Of a stretch of 64,000 nt of DNA, positions 35,569 through 48,305 are shown piece after piece (position 1 is the stretch's first letter; each line of letters opens with the position of its first letter). Source of the stretch: Ceratorhiza oryzae-sativae (Eukaryota; Basidiomycota; Agaricomycetes; Cantharellales; Ceratobasidiaceae); the NCBI GenBank assembly GCA_030998015.1, contig JARWMV010000243.1:930001-994000 (forward strand). Direction: 5' to 3'. A program made the position numbers and the translations under genes. The notes under the pieces were generated by a model that saw only the letters and a program-made list of their open reading frames with translations, ran no database searches and was not told where the DNA came from.

Positions 35569-36452
35569 CGATTCATCGGGCAATTTCTTCTATCCTATAA
35601 GGTTTAATTTCGCCCTGTTGAGCAAAAGACGGCAACCGACTTGAGAATTGATATTTAAACGTACGGAGAAAAGGTGCTTCATAGCCTAGTCTTTTTGAGA
35701 TTGGTTTAGCTAAAAAAAAAGGGGGGGGGAGATGTCCAAGTCGAGGCACTCGATCATGGGGAGCATCGTGACGAGATTTGCAAATTCCTAAGCATAATGT
35801 TGGCGTTTCAGGAACTCGAGATGGCAGAGTAGTAGTTCAAGAGGGTTCGATACGTTGGCGGCACTGGTGATAGTATGAGGACGAGTCAAGGATACGTGTT
35901 GTAGGCAAAAATGAGTCCAAACAGGCCAATGCCGTGATCGATCTAGATGGCGAGCGTCTACACTCCTTTCCCCAGTAATGGTAGTGCTAATTGAGTCGTC
36001 CGGTGCTGATGGTAAGCTCTGAGAGGTAGGAAAGCTGATCGACCACACAGCGCGTTGGTTGTTTAAAGTGGTTTGAGCTTAGCCTATGGTGGCCTGAAGT
36101 CATATAGCTATAGCGTTATAGCTTTATGCGTGTTTTTGAACAAGGGTGCATACGCCCCGTGTTGGGCTCATTGCAGCGGAGAAGTCCAGGGTGTTTTAGA
36201 GCGGCAGGAGTTGGGTGTCGAACTGCTCTATCACACAAGCGCCAGCCCACATCGCTATCCAACGACTCCGAGTTCAATAGACTGGTCGTCGAGATCAAGT
36301 CCAGACCAGGCAAGGTTGCTTGCAGACTCACCAGGCTTTGAAGACGACCAAACAGAGAGGCCAGGGTTGGGATTTGAACAATCCGGTCCGTTTTTGGGTC
36401 TGAGTAGAATCATGATATTGTCGTAAGACTACCCAAAAGTGAGCGGATGGTA
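35569..36452. other. Intergenic, no supported gene
   Basis: Minus-strand frames at 36116-36331 and 35788-36048, and an open minus-strand stretch at about 36260-36425, could be exons or remnants of the weak gene upstream, but I cannot join them with confidence. Confidence 0.35.
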
Positions 36453-37102
36453 TTACTTCTTGGGAATGTCGTCGGGCTCTGGATGCTCTGGAAGGTTTCC
36501 AGAATGGTGCGTGAAGTAGCCCCGGACGCTTTCACGTTTGATCAGATCGGCGCCATTAGGTCTCTGGTGCCTCTCTTGAGTCACAATGATCAAGGGGATA
36601 CGAAAAATGTCACTCTTACGGGAATAATTCGCTAGTCGAGAAAGTCTACTCTCACAAGCCTCAATGCTGACGAATTAGGCACAAGAGGTTGAGACACTGA
36701 ATAATATAGGAGCCATTCCGAGTTCAGTATCGCTCATCAGAGTTGGTTCGAGCCAAACAGACAGAGGCTCTTGACAAACTGAGCATAGTAGTGGGGCCGA
36801 CTCATTTCTTCGCTCGTAAGGGAGTCTGGTCGATGCTAGCCCATCTTCCGACTAGGAGCTCGCTAACACTATGGAATTCTTACTATAGTGAATCGAACAT
36901 CGTCTGAATTTGTTGCCAACCGTCGTAGTAGTCTCAACAGCTGGTTCTCACTATAAACGTGTGCCCAAGCAAACGAGATGCGAGGGGCCAACATCGGGCA
37001 GGGGGCGGGCCCGGCATTCACCGTATCTAGAGGCCCGTCTAGTTGCGATAGTATAGGCCGCGAGAGCTCAAATATCTGGAAAACGCATTCGGCTGGTGTC
37101 AT
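36453..37102 (-). CDS. Unrecognised multi-exon candidate gene
   Basis: Starting with ATG at 37102 a frame reads MTPAECVFQIFELSRPILSQ and continues to DDVRFTI. A GT-AG removal of 36883-36852 (only 32 nt, very short for this genome) continues SEDGLASTRLPYERR through FSVSTS. A second removal of about 51 nt continues into NYSRKSDIFRIPLIIVTQERH and ends PEPDDIPKK at 36453. The joined frame is open and looks protein-like but matches no family I know. The 32-nt intron is a warning; a donor 15 nt earlier (47-nt intron) is an alternative. It may be a real hypothetical gene or a relic. Confidence 0.35.
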
Positions 37103-37469
37103 GTGATGGTCGAGTGGTGGCGGTATAAGTGTTTGTGCGCGGTCAGCTGGGAAAAGCTACCCTGCACTTGTCGGTTTGACACCCAGCCGGATTACTGCAG
37201 GAAAGCGCATACATATTGCACACTTGCTTTGATGGAAGAAATCCCACTCGGCAGTTCATTTAAAGTAACACGGCATGCACAGTGGCTATTGCCACTTGTT
37301 GTCCCTCATCGTTCTTTTTCGGGTCTGTCTTTATCCATCATCAAACAGGCAAAAATGAATGCATTACACAAGGCCAATCGTCATATCATCTTTAGATGTC
37401 CATGATGTCCGTCAGCGTATCACAACAAAGAATCCAAGTCCATTCTGGGAGAAAAGAAGGAAGAAACGA

Positions 37470-38379
37470 TTAGAGGTATTTGCCGAGCCAGTCACCCCAG
37501 TAGACCCTAGCCACAAGATTAGTTATTGCACTCGTTCGCTACTCTGCAAACTTACTTCAACTTGTCCATGCCCCATTCGGCTTCACGGATGGTTCCAACC
37601 CTCATACTATGAAAAAAGAGTTAGATCGGACCCCAGGAGAAGAATATGCGGCGTACTGGTAGGTATCCCACGAGTTTTGGCCCACCCCGTGGTAGGTCAC
37701 AAGTTTCTTGCCAGTCGCCTCGTCGACAATCTTAACGTCGATCCAGCCGTTCGGACCCGACTTGAGTGTCCAGGTCTGGAACGTGCGCTTGCCGACAAAC
37801 TTGTTAAGCGGGATGGTCGTGCCGAGAGGCGTCCACGGGTCGTTGAAACGGTAGATTCCGGCCATGTTGTCGCGGACGTCAAGGTAGATCGACATGACAT
37901 TCCTCCTACGGTTTCGGATAGCCAGTGTCTCGAGTCCAACGATGGGGGTCGAACCGTCAGACGTCGAAGTGAGCACTGGGTCGACCGTCATCCTGAACGT
38001 GTACTGCCTAACCTTGCCGTCGGCAGGGTGCGAAGGCGCGAAGAACGTCACGTTCTGGAATAAGTTGCCATATTGATCTTTCTCGCTGTTCCTGTTGGGA
38101 TTGGCTGAGAGGCTGTAGGTGTAGCATTTCGATATCTTTGTGCCGGGAGGACACCCTTGAGCGACATAGCTAGAGGAGAGTGAGTGAGATATCAAACCGA
38201 AGGTGCATATATGCATACCCAGATGCATGATATTTGAAGTTCCAGTCCGGCAAGTTGCCGTTATGGACGCTGTTGCCGTCGGCTATCACATGTGCCCAGT
38301 TGTCGACGGCAGTCGTATTTGTTGGGGCAGCGGTCACTGCAGACAGCAGCGCACAAAATGCAGTGATAAAAGTAAGCAT
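37470..38379 (-). CDS. Secreted polysaccharide-lyase-like family protein, copy 3
   Basis: Four exons (38379-38219, 38169-37657, 37606-37556, 37506-37470) with lengths identical to copy 1 (161, 513, 51, 37 nt) encode 253 residues. The signal peptide MLTFITAFCALLSAVTAAP is followed by NWAHVIADGNSV, RQYTFRMTVDPVL, YLDVRDNMAGIYRFNDPW, WTLKSGPNGWIDVKI and the end VYWGDWLGKYL. The frame is intact. Of the four paralogs this and copy 1 are the only ones without an obvious lesion. It lies on the opposite strand to copies 1 and 2, about 30 kb away, with the retrotransposon in between. Function inference as for copy 1. Confidence 0.75.
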
Positions 38380-40144
38380 TTATATCACGAGTCGGTTGTT
38401 AGTGTGTTTGAAGAGTCGAATCGCTCAGAAGTTGAGGAAGTGAGGAGAGTGAGTGATGGACATGGACTTATATATCTAGCGACACCGACGAGAGCCACAG
38501 CCTTCAGACGGAGTGCACTGTAGTTCACAGTGCCTCTGATGCCGGCAGCTCTGGGTAAAATCGAGCGTTGAAGCTGCAATAGGTGAGTCCGGCACGGGCA
38601 CGGCCGAAGGTGGTGCGTTCGTGCAGACGTGCTAACGAGTTGAGTACGTTGGCTGGGTGCCGAAAGTTAATCACGATCAATGTATGCTTCATAAGGTAGC
38701 AGAAACGACGGTCACGGTGTCCACGTTAGGATTTTACGTGGTTGTAGTGATAGAGGGCGTTGGATGGGTTGGCTGTGGAGGCCAGACACTAAACAGTGGG
38801 AGTCGACCCCATTTCCCCACGCTCGACATAGTCTTGATACATGCTCACAAGAGTTTCGTTTGGCTACGGAAGTTTGCAGTGACAACCACAAGGCATCTAC
38901 TCGGTTGACCATGAAGTGAGCATATAATGGCCTCATGTGGCTCATACAAGTGAGCGAGAGCGAACAAGTTGTTGATCCGTTTCTCGCCATATTCGACCGG
39001 TGTCGGAGGTCTTTGGCTGTGCGATTAGTGTGCAGTGCCACTTGGAAGCGGACTTTTGCATCAGCGTATTTAGCCTATTGCCGTGATGTCCCGGTGATCT
39101 CTCTGGTGGACTTGGCTCGGCGGTAGCTCAATTTTTGTACTGCTGCCCATCCACCGACTAGGGTGCTGCCGGATAGTACGGTATTTGCCGCGGACATAGC
39201 CACCCACCGTTGGAGCAAGAGTTGTGCAATGCTTGTATGTCATTTATTGGCGCTGAATATCCGAAGATCTCCTGGTGTGTGATGAGCTCGGGAACCACAG
39301 GATATATGCACGTATTGCAAAGCCCAGAAGCTATACCAGGCGCAGAATGTTTTTTCGGTATGTTTCCAAGTGGGTTCTAGCACCTGAGGCTCGCAATAAG
39401 TTCAGGCTAAAGCGTGTTCACCAGCACTCGGCCAACTGGTTTTGATCTGAGTAGATTTGTAGCTTTTACTTTCTGTGGTTGAAGCTTGCACCGCGGCTAT
39501 TAGGAGCCAAACATATCACTTTTGAAGAAAGCCAACGGCGATTATTTAGCAGTAACTCTTCGCCAGAGTGTGAACAAAGCTGCGGGCTGCGAAATAGTTC
39601 AGGATTCACGAGTGGAGAATCTGCTCGTGGCCGATTCCCATGCTCCAGCGCCAAGGACCATGCGCTCGGGATGCAATTTCAGCATGGGGGATTGATCAAG
39701 AGCACAAAATGGGCTCGTGATTCTTGACAGATTTGCTACTGCGCTGCCGCCCGAGCGCACTCCACCTCGGCTCAGATTCTCGTTTTTTGGAATAGGAAAA
39801 TACGTTGTCCAACCGACCCGCTTGAATCTCTGTTATTATTCTGTAAGATATCGCGAATTGAACGGACGCAGGTATAGAGCAGGGTGTCAATAATTCACTA
39901 AAATCTGATAGGATTCTGGCTCGAAATAGTCAACCGACGCTGAGCAATTTGAGATTAATCATCGACAAATTAAGCATTGTCCATCAGAAGAAATGAATGG
40001 GTATATCAATCATCTCGAGCACACAAAAAAGCGAATACATTACACAAAGTCTGTTCTCATATCATTTTTAGATATTCATGATGGACGTGAGCCCACCATG
40101 AAGCAGGGTCCAAGTCCTTTGAGGAAGTGAAGGAGGAAAACCAA

Positions 40145-41048
40145 TCAGAAGAATCTACCGAGCGAATCACCCCAGTAAACCCTAGCCACAAGATCAGTTA
40201 GTGCACTCGCGTGCTGCTTTGCAAACTTACGTCAATTTATCCATTCCCCATGTCGCAACCCGGATAGTTCCAACCCTCATACTAGAGAAGACAGGTTAGA
40301 TCGGATCCAGGGGGAGGTGTACAACGTACCGATAGGCATCCCACGAGTTTTCGCCTACCTCGTGGTAGGTCACGAGTTTCTTGCCAGTCGCCTCGTCAAT
40401 TATTCTGACGTCGATAGAACCATTCGGACCCGACTTGAGCGTCCAAGTATGAAACATGCGTTTGCCGACAAACTGGTCCAGCGGAATGGAGGTACCAAGG
40501 GGTGTCCACGGGTCGTCGTAACGGTAGATTGCGGCCATGTTATCGCGGACGTCAAGATAGACCCACAACATGGATCTATGGCGGGTGTCGTTGATGTCTA
40601 GCGTCTCAAGTCCAACGAGCGGGGTCGATTCAGAGGTCGAGTTGAGTGCCGGGTCGACCTTCATCCTGAACGTGTACTGCCTAGTCTTGGTGTTGGGATG
40701 CGAAGAGTCGAAGAATGTCACGTTTTGGACATTCGCGCCGCGTGTGACGGGTTGCATGTTCTTGGTGGGATCGGCTGAGAGGCTGTAAGTATAGCAGGTA
40801 GATATCTTGGTCCCAGGAGGGCAACCTTTGGCGACATAGCTAGAGTAGAGTCAGTAATATGTTAAATCGAGCGCGCGTATATGCGTACCCAGATGCATGA
40901 TATTTGAAGCTCCAGTCCGGCAAGTTGCCATCGTGGACGCTCTTGCCGTCAGCTATCACATGTGCCCAGTTGTCAATGGCGTTTGCGTTTACGGGTCAGC
41001 GGTCACTGCAGAAAGCAGTCCGCAGAGTATGGTGACAAAAGTAAGCAT
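40145..41048 (-). pseudogene. Secreted lyase-like family, copy 4, frameshifted in signal peptide
   Basis: Exon layout as in copy 3. From ATG at 41048 the frame reads MLTFVTILCGLLSAVTAD and hits a stop at once (about 40993). Copies 1 and 3 have one more base there (GCTGCACC versus GCTGACC here), so a 1-nt deletion is the likely cause. Downstream the frame is open through GCPPGTKIS, RQYTFRMKVDPAL, YLDVRDNMAAIYRYDDPW and WTLKSGPNGSIDVRI, and ends VYWGDSLGRFF. As written no full protein can be made from this ATG. It is a young pseudogene or an error; two substitutions in the conserved C-terminal WGDW support relaxed constraint. Confidence 0.75.
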
Positions 41049-43995
41049 GTAGATCACAGTTCGATTGTTGGTGTGTCTGGAGAGTGAGCGATGGACATAC
41101 TCTTATAGGTTCAGCTCCACAGACTGGAACCATAGCTTGCAGCGGGATAGTGGTGGAGTCCGCAGTGCTTTAGATGGAGGCTGCGTTGATCACTTCGAAC
41201 GTTAAGACCACAACAGCTCCGCCCCGTACGGTTACGCCAAAGGTGGCGCGTCAATTCAGCCATACTAACCAGCCGAGTACGTTGGCTGGGTACCGAGGGA
41301 CTAATTGCCATCATTTTCTGCTTCGTAGGGCAGCAGAAGGCACAGTAATCAGGTCCAAGCTAGAGGCGTAGGCCGTTGTACTGATTGAAAACGTTGGGTG
41401 GATTGGTCGTGGAGGCTGGGCGGTAATCCGCAGGACTTTGAATATTTCCCCGTTCCCGACTCGGGCTCGAAACAGTCCTACTTGGGGACAAAATCCTGCA
41501 GTGATGAGCACCAAGAGATGGATTTGGTCGACTATGAAGAGATGTACATAGGCTGTGTATCATATTGCTTTCACAAGTGGGCGAGGTTTTCCACAAGCAA
41601 ATGAGTTGTCTACCCATTCCTCACCACATCCCGCCGGCATTGGAGTTGTTTGGCTCTGTGATATGTGCACAGTGCCACCTTTGAGCGGACTGTTGCGTCG
41701 CTGTGTTTGATCTATTGCCGTGATGAGTCGGTGATCTCTCTGATGGGTTTGGCTCAACGGTAGCTCGAATTTTGAACTGCTGCTCGCCCACCAAATGGGG
41801 TGTCATCGAGTGGAAAGGAATTTGTAGGGGTTTTAACCATGGATCATTATAGCACAGGTCATTCTGTTTTATATCCATTCAAAATTAAACATGGGTGCTT
41901 GGAGGTTTCTTGATGTGTGGTGAAGCCGATGATGACTGAATATATGCACTTATCTTCAAGCCCAAAGGGCCATGTCGAAGGCAAAAGCTTTTGTCTGTAC
42001 GTTTCCATGCATATTCTAGCCAGGGCACCTATCCGTTCATTTGCTACATTTTCATCGTCTCAGGTGCTCCTTTCGAAGGTGGCGTATTGCCCGTCTTGAC
42101 TTTGGACATGTTCTACCTCGTTGACTCATACAATCTCCACGCCACCGATGGGCTCTCTGTCCCTTGCTCAGTTATAGGTACTTTCTTTCAGGTATTTGGG
42201 CCCAAGATGTATGAGTTTCTTAGAGACCAGTAGTTGTATCATATGGTGCTCACCTTCCTCGCTCCTGACTGCACTTGGATGCCATTCCTACCATTTTGCC
42301 ATCAGAACCCGATCGACGTCTCCGTTCGGCCCCCTAATTCTAGTGGGAGGCCTGTGCCAGAGCTCGCAGAACGAGAATTGAAGTGGGAAGCAGAGATTGA
42401 GGCCGGGAATATGCACAGTCGCTCTGCTACAAATAATCATTCATTCGTATCTTAGCGATATGGTGGTACAATTGTTTCTCCCCTTTGCATTAGGGGAATA
42501 TTTTTTTGGCATGGCTCCTCGGGCGTGTAGCACATCCGGCCTACGCATGTTTATAGATTCCTCGATGTGTGTAGATTTGTGGCTTTCACTTTCTACTGTT
42601 GTAGCTTGTACCGCAACTATTACGGGTCAAACATAACGCTTTTTGGAGAAAGCCGGTCGAAATTGGGTTACACTGCGAAAGTTGGGGCGCAGCTTGAATG
42701 CGATTTCAATCTCGTTGGCCCTGCTGTTATCCTGGGATCCGCTCTGCACTGGCAATCTCCGCCCCTCGAGGGTTCCCAGTAAAATCACAACTCAAGCTCA
42801 TGGCGCGTGTAGATCCTTGACACTCGTTAGGCTACCTAGGCACGATGAACTATGCGACAAGAGCAAAAGGAAACTGTACTCACCTTGGTGAATCGGCCTC
42901 GTGACTTGAAACCTGGAACCCGGTTGGCTTGTGTGTGGGGATCGAACCCATGACCTTGATCGACGGTCTCCAAGCACCCGACTGTATAGGGACTGGGAAT
43001 ATGACCCTTCCCGCAAGCCATTGGGTAGAATGTTAACCGTTAGGTAAATATATACTTACTAACTCTGGTTCCCAGAATGGCCTCATAACCGCCTCTGAGC
43101 CACATCCCGCCTCGGCTCAACGTTTCGTTCTCTGGCACAAAAAAATAAATCATTTTGCCCACCTGGCCCGCTTGACTGCCAATAATTATTTTATAAATTA
43201 TGATCAATGCGGTACATGTTTTTCAATTAATAATTGCGCAGGAGAGTTCAGAGGTGGCATCAACGCAACAGCGAGAAGGGATCGCGCTTTCACGGGTACG
43301 ACCGACTTGCGGCGTCGTACGGCTGACATCGAGGACTCATTGAAATTCAATGGAGTTATGCACAATCACGAAGGACGAGATTTGGATTGAAATAAACGTG
43401 GTCTACACATTATATATGTATCCTACTCGATGTGGGACATGGGTGGGGGCGGGGGTGAGCACATGGGCCCAAGTGAACGAACGACATGCAACAGCAAAGC
43501 CAAGCCACACACAGTAGGCCTTCATCGGAACAAGCGTGTGAGAGTGTCTAACTGAGGTTACTGTCATTGAGTATGTAGGGGCGGATGATGGTCAAGCGAT
43601 GTAGATGGCTTTTCGAAGGTTCGCGACCACCTTTGTGATGCTAGAGGAGGACCTCGGCAAGTATTGAAATAAAGTGGCTTAGCATTATTCATAGAATAGG
43701 CAGTTAAATTTCGCTCTAACGAACCGCTGAAAGGACTATTGTCGGACTGGAATGCGAATAGGGGCCAACCACTTCCCAGGGGGGCTGGTGTTTGGGCGTG
43801 TGTGTCGAGCACCCTGACAGCTAGGCGCCGACTCTTGGTTTTTGCACTTGTCGCGCTCCTCTACTTGTACGTCTATCTTCTGGCGTGGTATTCTCGCTCG
43901 ACGTTCTTTCTCCTCCTAACATAGCCCTGCGCAACGCGTTTTAATCGCACCCGCACCTCAAAAAAGGCCTCGGACGACTACATGATACCTTCGAC
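41049..43995. other. Gene-free region, partly duplicated flank
   Basis: Left part is the promoter-side duplicate described above. A tRNA-like T-arm (GGGTTCGATCCC, minus strand, near 42950) exists without an A box. The remainder to 43995 shows no gene. Confidence 0.45.
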
Positions 43996-45763
43996 ATGAA
44001 GCCTGCCCAGCCGAATCCCGTAATAACGTTTCTGCGCCGCGTTCCGACGCCTATAGCTCTCGCTATTGGAGTTTTGCTCGGCCTCTGTGTATCGCAGCTG
44101 TGGAGTAGTGGACAACCTGTGCGTTCTCGCCGTGTCTTGGTTCTGATCGGTTGCTGATTGGCTGCACGTGTGTAGTCTCCGACGTACACCCCCTGGGATG
44201 GTGGCTCGTCCTTGAAATCGCAGCGACCGCACCGGCTGAACAGCTACCAGCCAGTGACGGTCCCAACGGCCGAGCAGCGATTCCGCATCCTCACCCTTCT
44301 CTCCACACTCTCACCCCACCACACACGCACATGCACACGCAATTCCCAGCCGGGCTACGTCAAACAGGTAAAGGAGCGGTACACCACCCTCGTCGGCCAC
44401 AGCCAGCCTAAGCCTCACGGTATGTTTGGATCCTGGTCAGATGCCCATGAGGAACAGCATTCCCGAGCGACACGTCGCTCCACTGAGCTCGCCGCGATGA
44501 ACCACAAGTACTTTTTCGCGATCAACTTGTACAACTCGTTCGACATTATCCCCGACCTGTTTGCTACGCTGTTCCGTGTCGCCTCGGTCCTAGGGTACCA
44601 AAACGTTTTCGTCTCGATCTACGAAAACGGCTCGTCAGACCAGACCAAGGCATTGCTCAGGATCTTTGATTCGCTCACGCGCAGCGTTGGGATGCGTGTG
44701 GTGATCAGAACGTCGATGCGTCGCAGGGGTGCGTTCAACCACCGTATCGAGTATTTGGCCGAGGTCCGAAACGCCGCGATGGTTCCGCTCCATGAGTTGC
44801 GGGAGAACGAGGGTGAGGTGTTCGACTCGGTCGTGTTCATGAACGACGTCTTGCCATGCATCGACGATCTTCTCGAGCTCATCTGGCAGAGCCGTCGCCA
44901 GAATGCGGGTATCACCTGTGCGGCGGATTACATGTTCCACGACGGAGTTGTGAGTCTGGTCGCTGACCCTAGCTAGGGCTCTCATTCAGTTTTTTCACTC
45001 TCAGGGCGCACCGGTGTTCTATGACAATTGGGTAGCGCGCGACATCAATGGCACCGCACTCGAAAACGCGCCATTTGAAGCTGTTTTCCACCACCCAGAA
45101 TCGTCGGATCGATTCCAGCGACACTTGCCGATTCAAGTCCAATCTTGTTGGAATGGTATCGCAGTGCTCGACCCCGCACCGCTGTATGCGACCCCACACG
45201 TGCGTTTCCGGATGGCCAGGATAAGCGAGCACGAATGCTCGGCATCTGAATGTAGTTTGATCGGAAACGACTATTGGAACGCCGGGTATGGGCGCATCAT
45301 CATGGTCCCTAGGGTAAAGCTGGCATATGACAAGGTTTGTCCAGCTACCTTGACTTTTCATTCAGTCGGAGGCTGATTCCTGCGAGTAGAAAGTCTGGGA
45401 TATCATTCACCCTGCGCGCCGAAATTTGACTGCTATCCGAGGGTATGTTCGACTGGGTGGATTACCCGACGATCCTCGAACAGACCCGCAAGATCGTTCG
45501 TGGTATGGACCCCACGATCGACTTTTTGTTCCCGAAGAGTCTGAAGAGCTCAATTTTGTCCCTGGTCCCCAGGCTGGTGAGTATTCGTTGACTTTTTGCC
45601 ACGTTGGTTTTTGCTGAATTTGTATATAGTGTGGTGTTGGGGCTGGGATGGCGCCGGAGACCTCGACGGTCCGGATGTGGATCCAATTTGGGAGGCGATG
45701 CCGAATAGGACGATGCTGCCCGAGGCGGTCAAGGTTAAGCACGATCGTGGTTTGGAGTTGTAG
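43996..45763 (+). CDS. GT69 alpha-1,3-mannosyltransferase, CMT1/CAP59-like
   Basis: Five exons (43996-44118, 44224-44949, 45005-45334, 45390-45576, 45630-45763) encode 459 residues. A short cytosolic N-terminus and one membrane anchor (IALAIGVLLGLCVSQLW) suggest a type II Golgi protein. The catalytic region matches the CAP59/CMT1 family: KYFFAINLYNSFDIIPDLF, VFVSIYENGSSDQT, EYLAEVRNAAM, SVVFMNDVLPCIDDLLEL, GITCAADYMFHDG, FYDNWVARDINGT, SCWNGIAVLD and ECSASECSLIGNDYW, with a C-terminal WCWGWDGAGDLDGPD. In Cryptococcus the family builds capsule mannan. Frame intact. It is the first of three co-directional glycan genes. Confidence 0.9.
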
Positions 45764-45994
45764 ATAGAGTCGTTAGCTATGGTGTTTTTATGGTCACTTT
45801 TATTTTGTGTGGTCGCCGAGTGTCTGTCAGATCTACCTTGATTCTTGGTATTGTAACATGGGATTGTAAACCAGTTGATTGATCTATCGCCCGTGTCTGC
45901 GAGCAATTGGAATGGAGGCGCCACATCGTAGCCACTCGATTTTTGGGACTCGGACCCTGAGCGCTAAGCCAAAATCCCCCTCCTCTCAACGACG

Positions 45995-48305
45995 ATGGCG
46001 TCCTCCATACGGGAGACAGTCTACCGGTTTCGCATCATCATATGGATCGCGTTCCTCTTTCTCCTTACGCAGCTCATCCTCAGGTCCCAGCCCCAGCTCC
46101 AGCCGACGCTCGAAATTCCCCAATCGGTTCACAAATGGACGGCGACCGTCAAGGCTCTCCTTACCAACTCGGCCCCTAAACCCATCGAGCACCCCATCCC
46201 ACAACTGATGCTTTCTGCTCACCGAAAGCACAAGGGCATGCTCGCAAGGCAGAGCTCGACGCTGGAAGAGGCTGTCAAGGAGTACGAGCGGCGGTACGGG
46301 CGTGTTCCGCCTCGCGGATTCGACAAGTGGTTCGAGTTTGTCAAGGCTAACGGCGTCAAGATTGTCGACGAATATGATAGCATGAACAAAGACCTCGATC
46401 CGTTTTGGATGCTCGAGGGTGTCGAGATCAGGAGACGGGCTCAGCAGGTGTGTTTTTCTCGGTCCGCTTTTTCTCTATCTGGCTAATTGTATTCGCCCAG
46501 GTCGGAGAACTTCCGGCTATCGACCTTGTCAGTATAAAAAATGGCAATGCAACGCTTATGAACGTCGAGCGAGGAAATAATCGCTCGGAAGTCAGCGCGC
46601 GTGCAATCGGCTTTGCACGGATGATTGAAAAGTTCCAGCACACGGTACGTTCATCCCGCACGCGTTTTTCATTCGATCGCTGATTCGTCATGTCTGTTTA
46701 GCTCCCAGACATGGTGTTCGCCATCAACGGCCGCGCCGAAGCACGCGTTTTGGTCCCATGGGTGCACCTCACATACCCAAACAGCACGAACCAGGACTCG
46801 TCGGTCGGCCTCGCACAAATGCTCGGCGCCGCGGGGGGTCTCGACCAAAACGCCCATCTGATCCCCGACTGGCGAGGCCAATCGAGCGTCTGGGAGGCGT
46901 TTCGACAGACGTGCCCGCCCGGGAGCGAGGCTCGCAGGCTCTTCCGCTCGCTCCAGGGCCAGGGTTCTGCCCAGTCTGCGTTTAGCCGCGCCAAGGGTCA
47001 AGCTATTATCACGACCACCCCCAACTCGGCCGGGAACATCCAAGCCGAGGTCGACCCGTACCAAGGTGCCGATTCGGATTTCCAGTTTGTGGAGGAGACC
47101 CAGGTCGGGTTTGATTACTGTGCCCATCCAGAGGCGCATGTCCAGAGCGGGCATTTCTTTTCGGATTGGAGGACGATTCCGGCGTTGTATCCTGTGCTAT
47201 CGCCGGCCAAGGCTCCGGGGTATAGTGATTTGATTATTCCGAGTCATTATTATTATTCGAGTACGAAGCGGTGAGTGCTGCGTGTTGAAGCAAATGCCAG
47301 TTTGCTGATTGTTTGGTTATAGATACACGTACGGATACGATGCGGTCAATACGATCGTAAAGGACATTGATGATATGGAGGTTCCTTGGGAGCGCAAGGA
47401 GGATAATGTCTTTTGGCGAGGAGCCGCGACCGGAGGTGGAAGTTCGCCTCCGGGATACATGGCTCATTACCAACGACACCGGTGGGTCATAACACACATT
47501 TCCTCAATTTTCGACTAATTGCGTCGACAGCTTTGTTCGCATGGCTTCGACGCCGTCTGCGATGAACAAAACCGTCGTGTATGCTCACCCATCGAAGCCC
47601 AACGCGTTTTTCCCGCACCGCGTTCCCCAATCCGAGCTCAATTCGCACATGCTCGACGTAGCGTTTACGAAATCGGTGGGATGTATGCAGTATCCGGGCG
47701 GATGCGCGGCTATGCGCAAGGAGATGCGGTTCGCGGACCCGGTTCCGTTGGGGGACCACTGGCGGCACAAGTACTTGCTCGATCTCGACGGTCAGAGCTA
47801 CTCGGCCCGGTTCTTTGCGTTTTTGGCGAGCCAGAGCGCGGTGATCAAGGCTACGGTGTACAGGGAGTTTTACAGCGATTGGATCCAGCCCTGGTGAGTC
47901 GCGGGGGAGATAAGGGTTAGGCGGGCGAGGGAAGCTGACGTGGCGATTTGGTCAAATAGGTTGCATTACATCCCGCTGAGCGGGGGGTACGACGAGTTGT
48001 ACAACATTCATGCGTACTTTTCGGCCCCATCTCCTCGCATGATCGCGCTCGCGTCCAAGGACGGATCGCTCACGACGCCGCCGACTGCCAATGATACGGT
48101 GCCGGCGCCGGCGAACCAGCGACGAGACAGGACCGAGGGCGACGTGCTGTTGCGCAAGATCGCACGCGCCGGACGCTCGTGGAAGCAGGCGTTTGGGCGA
48201 CAGGTGGACATGGAGGCGTATGTGTATCGATTGTGCCTCGAGTATGCCCGGCTGTGGGCTGACGACCGGGACGCGTGGGGCTTTGAGCTCAAGGGGGGCG
48301 CGTAA
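45995..48305 (+). CDS. GT90 glycosyltransferase, CAP10-like
   Basis: Six exons (45995-46447, 46501-46644, 46702-47270, 47323-47481, 47531-47893, 47960-48305) give 677 residues. A membrane anchor IIIWIAFLFLLTQLIL near residue 15 indicates a type II Golgi enzyme. The GT90 region shows DLIIPSHYYY, KEDNVFWRGAATGG, GDHWRHKYLLDLDGQSYSARF, ATVYREFYSDWIQPWLHYIPL and GYDELYNI. These include the conserved W-R-G and D-G-x-S-x-R-F motifs shared with CAP10 and the xylosyltransferase CXT1. It probably adds xylose or a related sugar to cell wall or secreted glycans; the donor is inferred. All introns are GT-AG and the frame is intact. Confidence 0.92.

Larger units (their letters stand above)
37470..42800. 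repeat. Tandem segmental duplication of the lyase-like gene with upstream DNA
   Basis: Two direct units, about 37.47-39.75 kb and 40.15-42.80 kb, each hold one minus-strand gene plus about 1.5-2 kb of upstream sequence. Besides the genes, shared blocks include GCCGTGATG..CGGTGATCTCTCT (39081-39100, 41718-41735) and GTAGATTTGT(A/G)GCTTT(T/C)ACTTTCT (39450s, 42570s). Indels separate the blocks, so the duplication is not recent. Parts also match the flanks of copies 1 and 2 on the left of the window. Confidence 0.7.

Noticed and set aside
35715..35730. A9-G9 homopolymer run as a possible polypurine tract of another element
   Set aside because: No LTR, coding remnant or target duplication nearby; simple-sequence noise.
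42925..43022. tRNA-like T arm (GGGTTCGATCCC) with a partly pairing acceptor-like stem GGCTTG/CAAGCC on the minus strand
   Set aside because: No A box or D arm, mismatches in the acceptor and T stems, and no clear anticodon loop; at best a degenerate tRNA relic.
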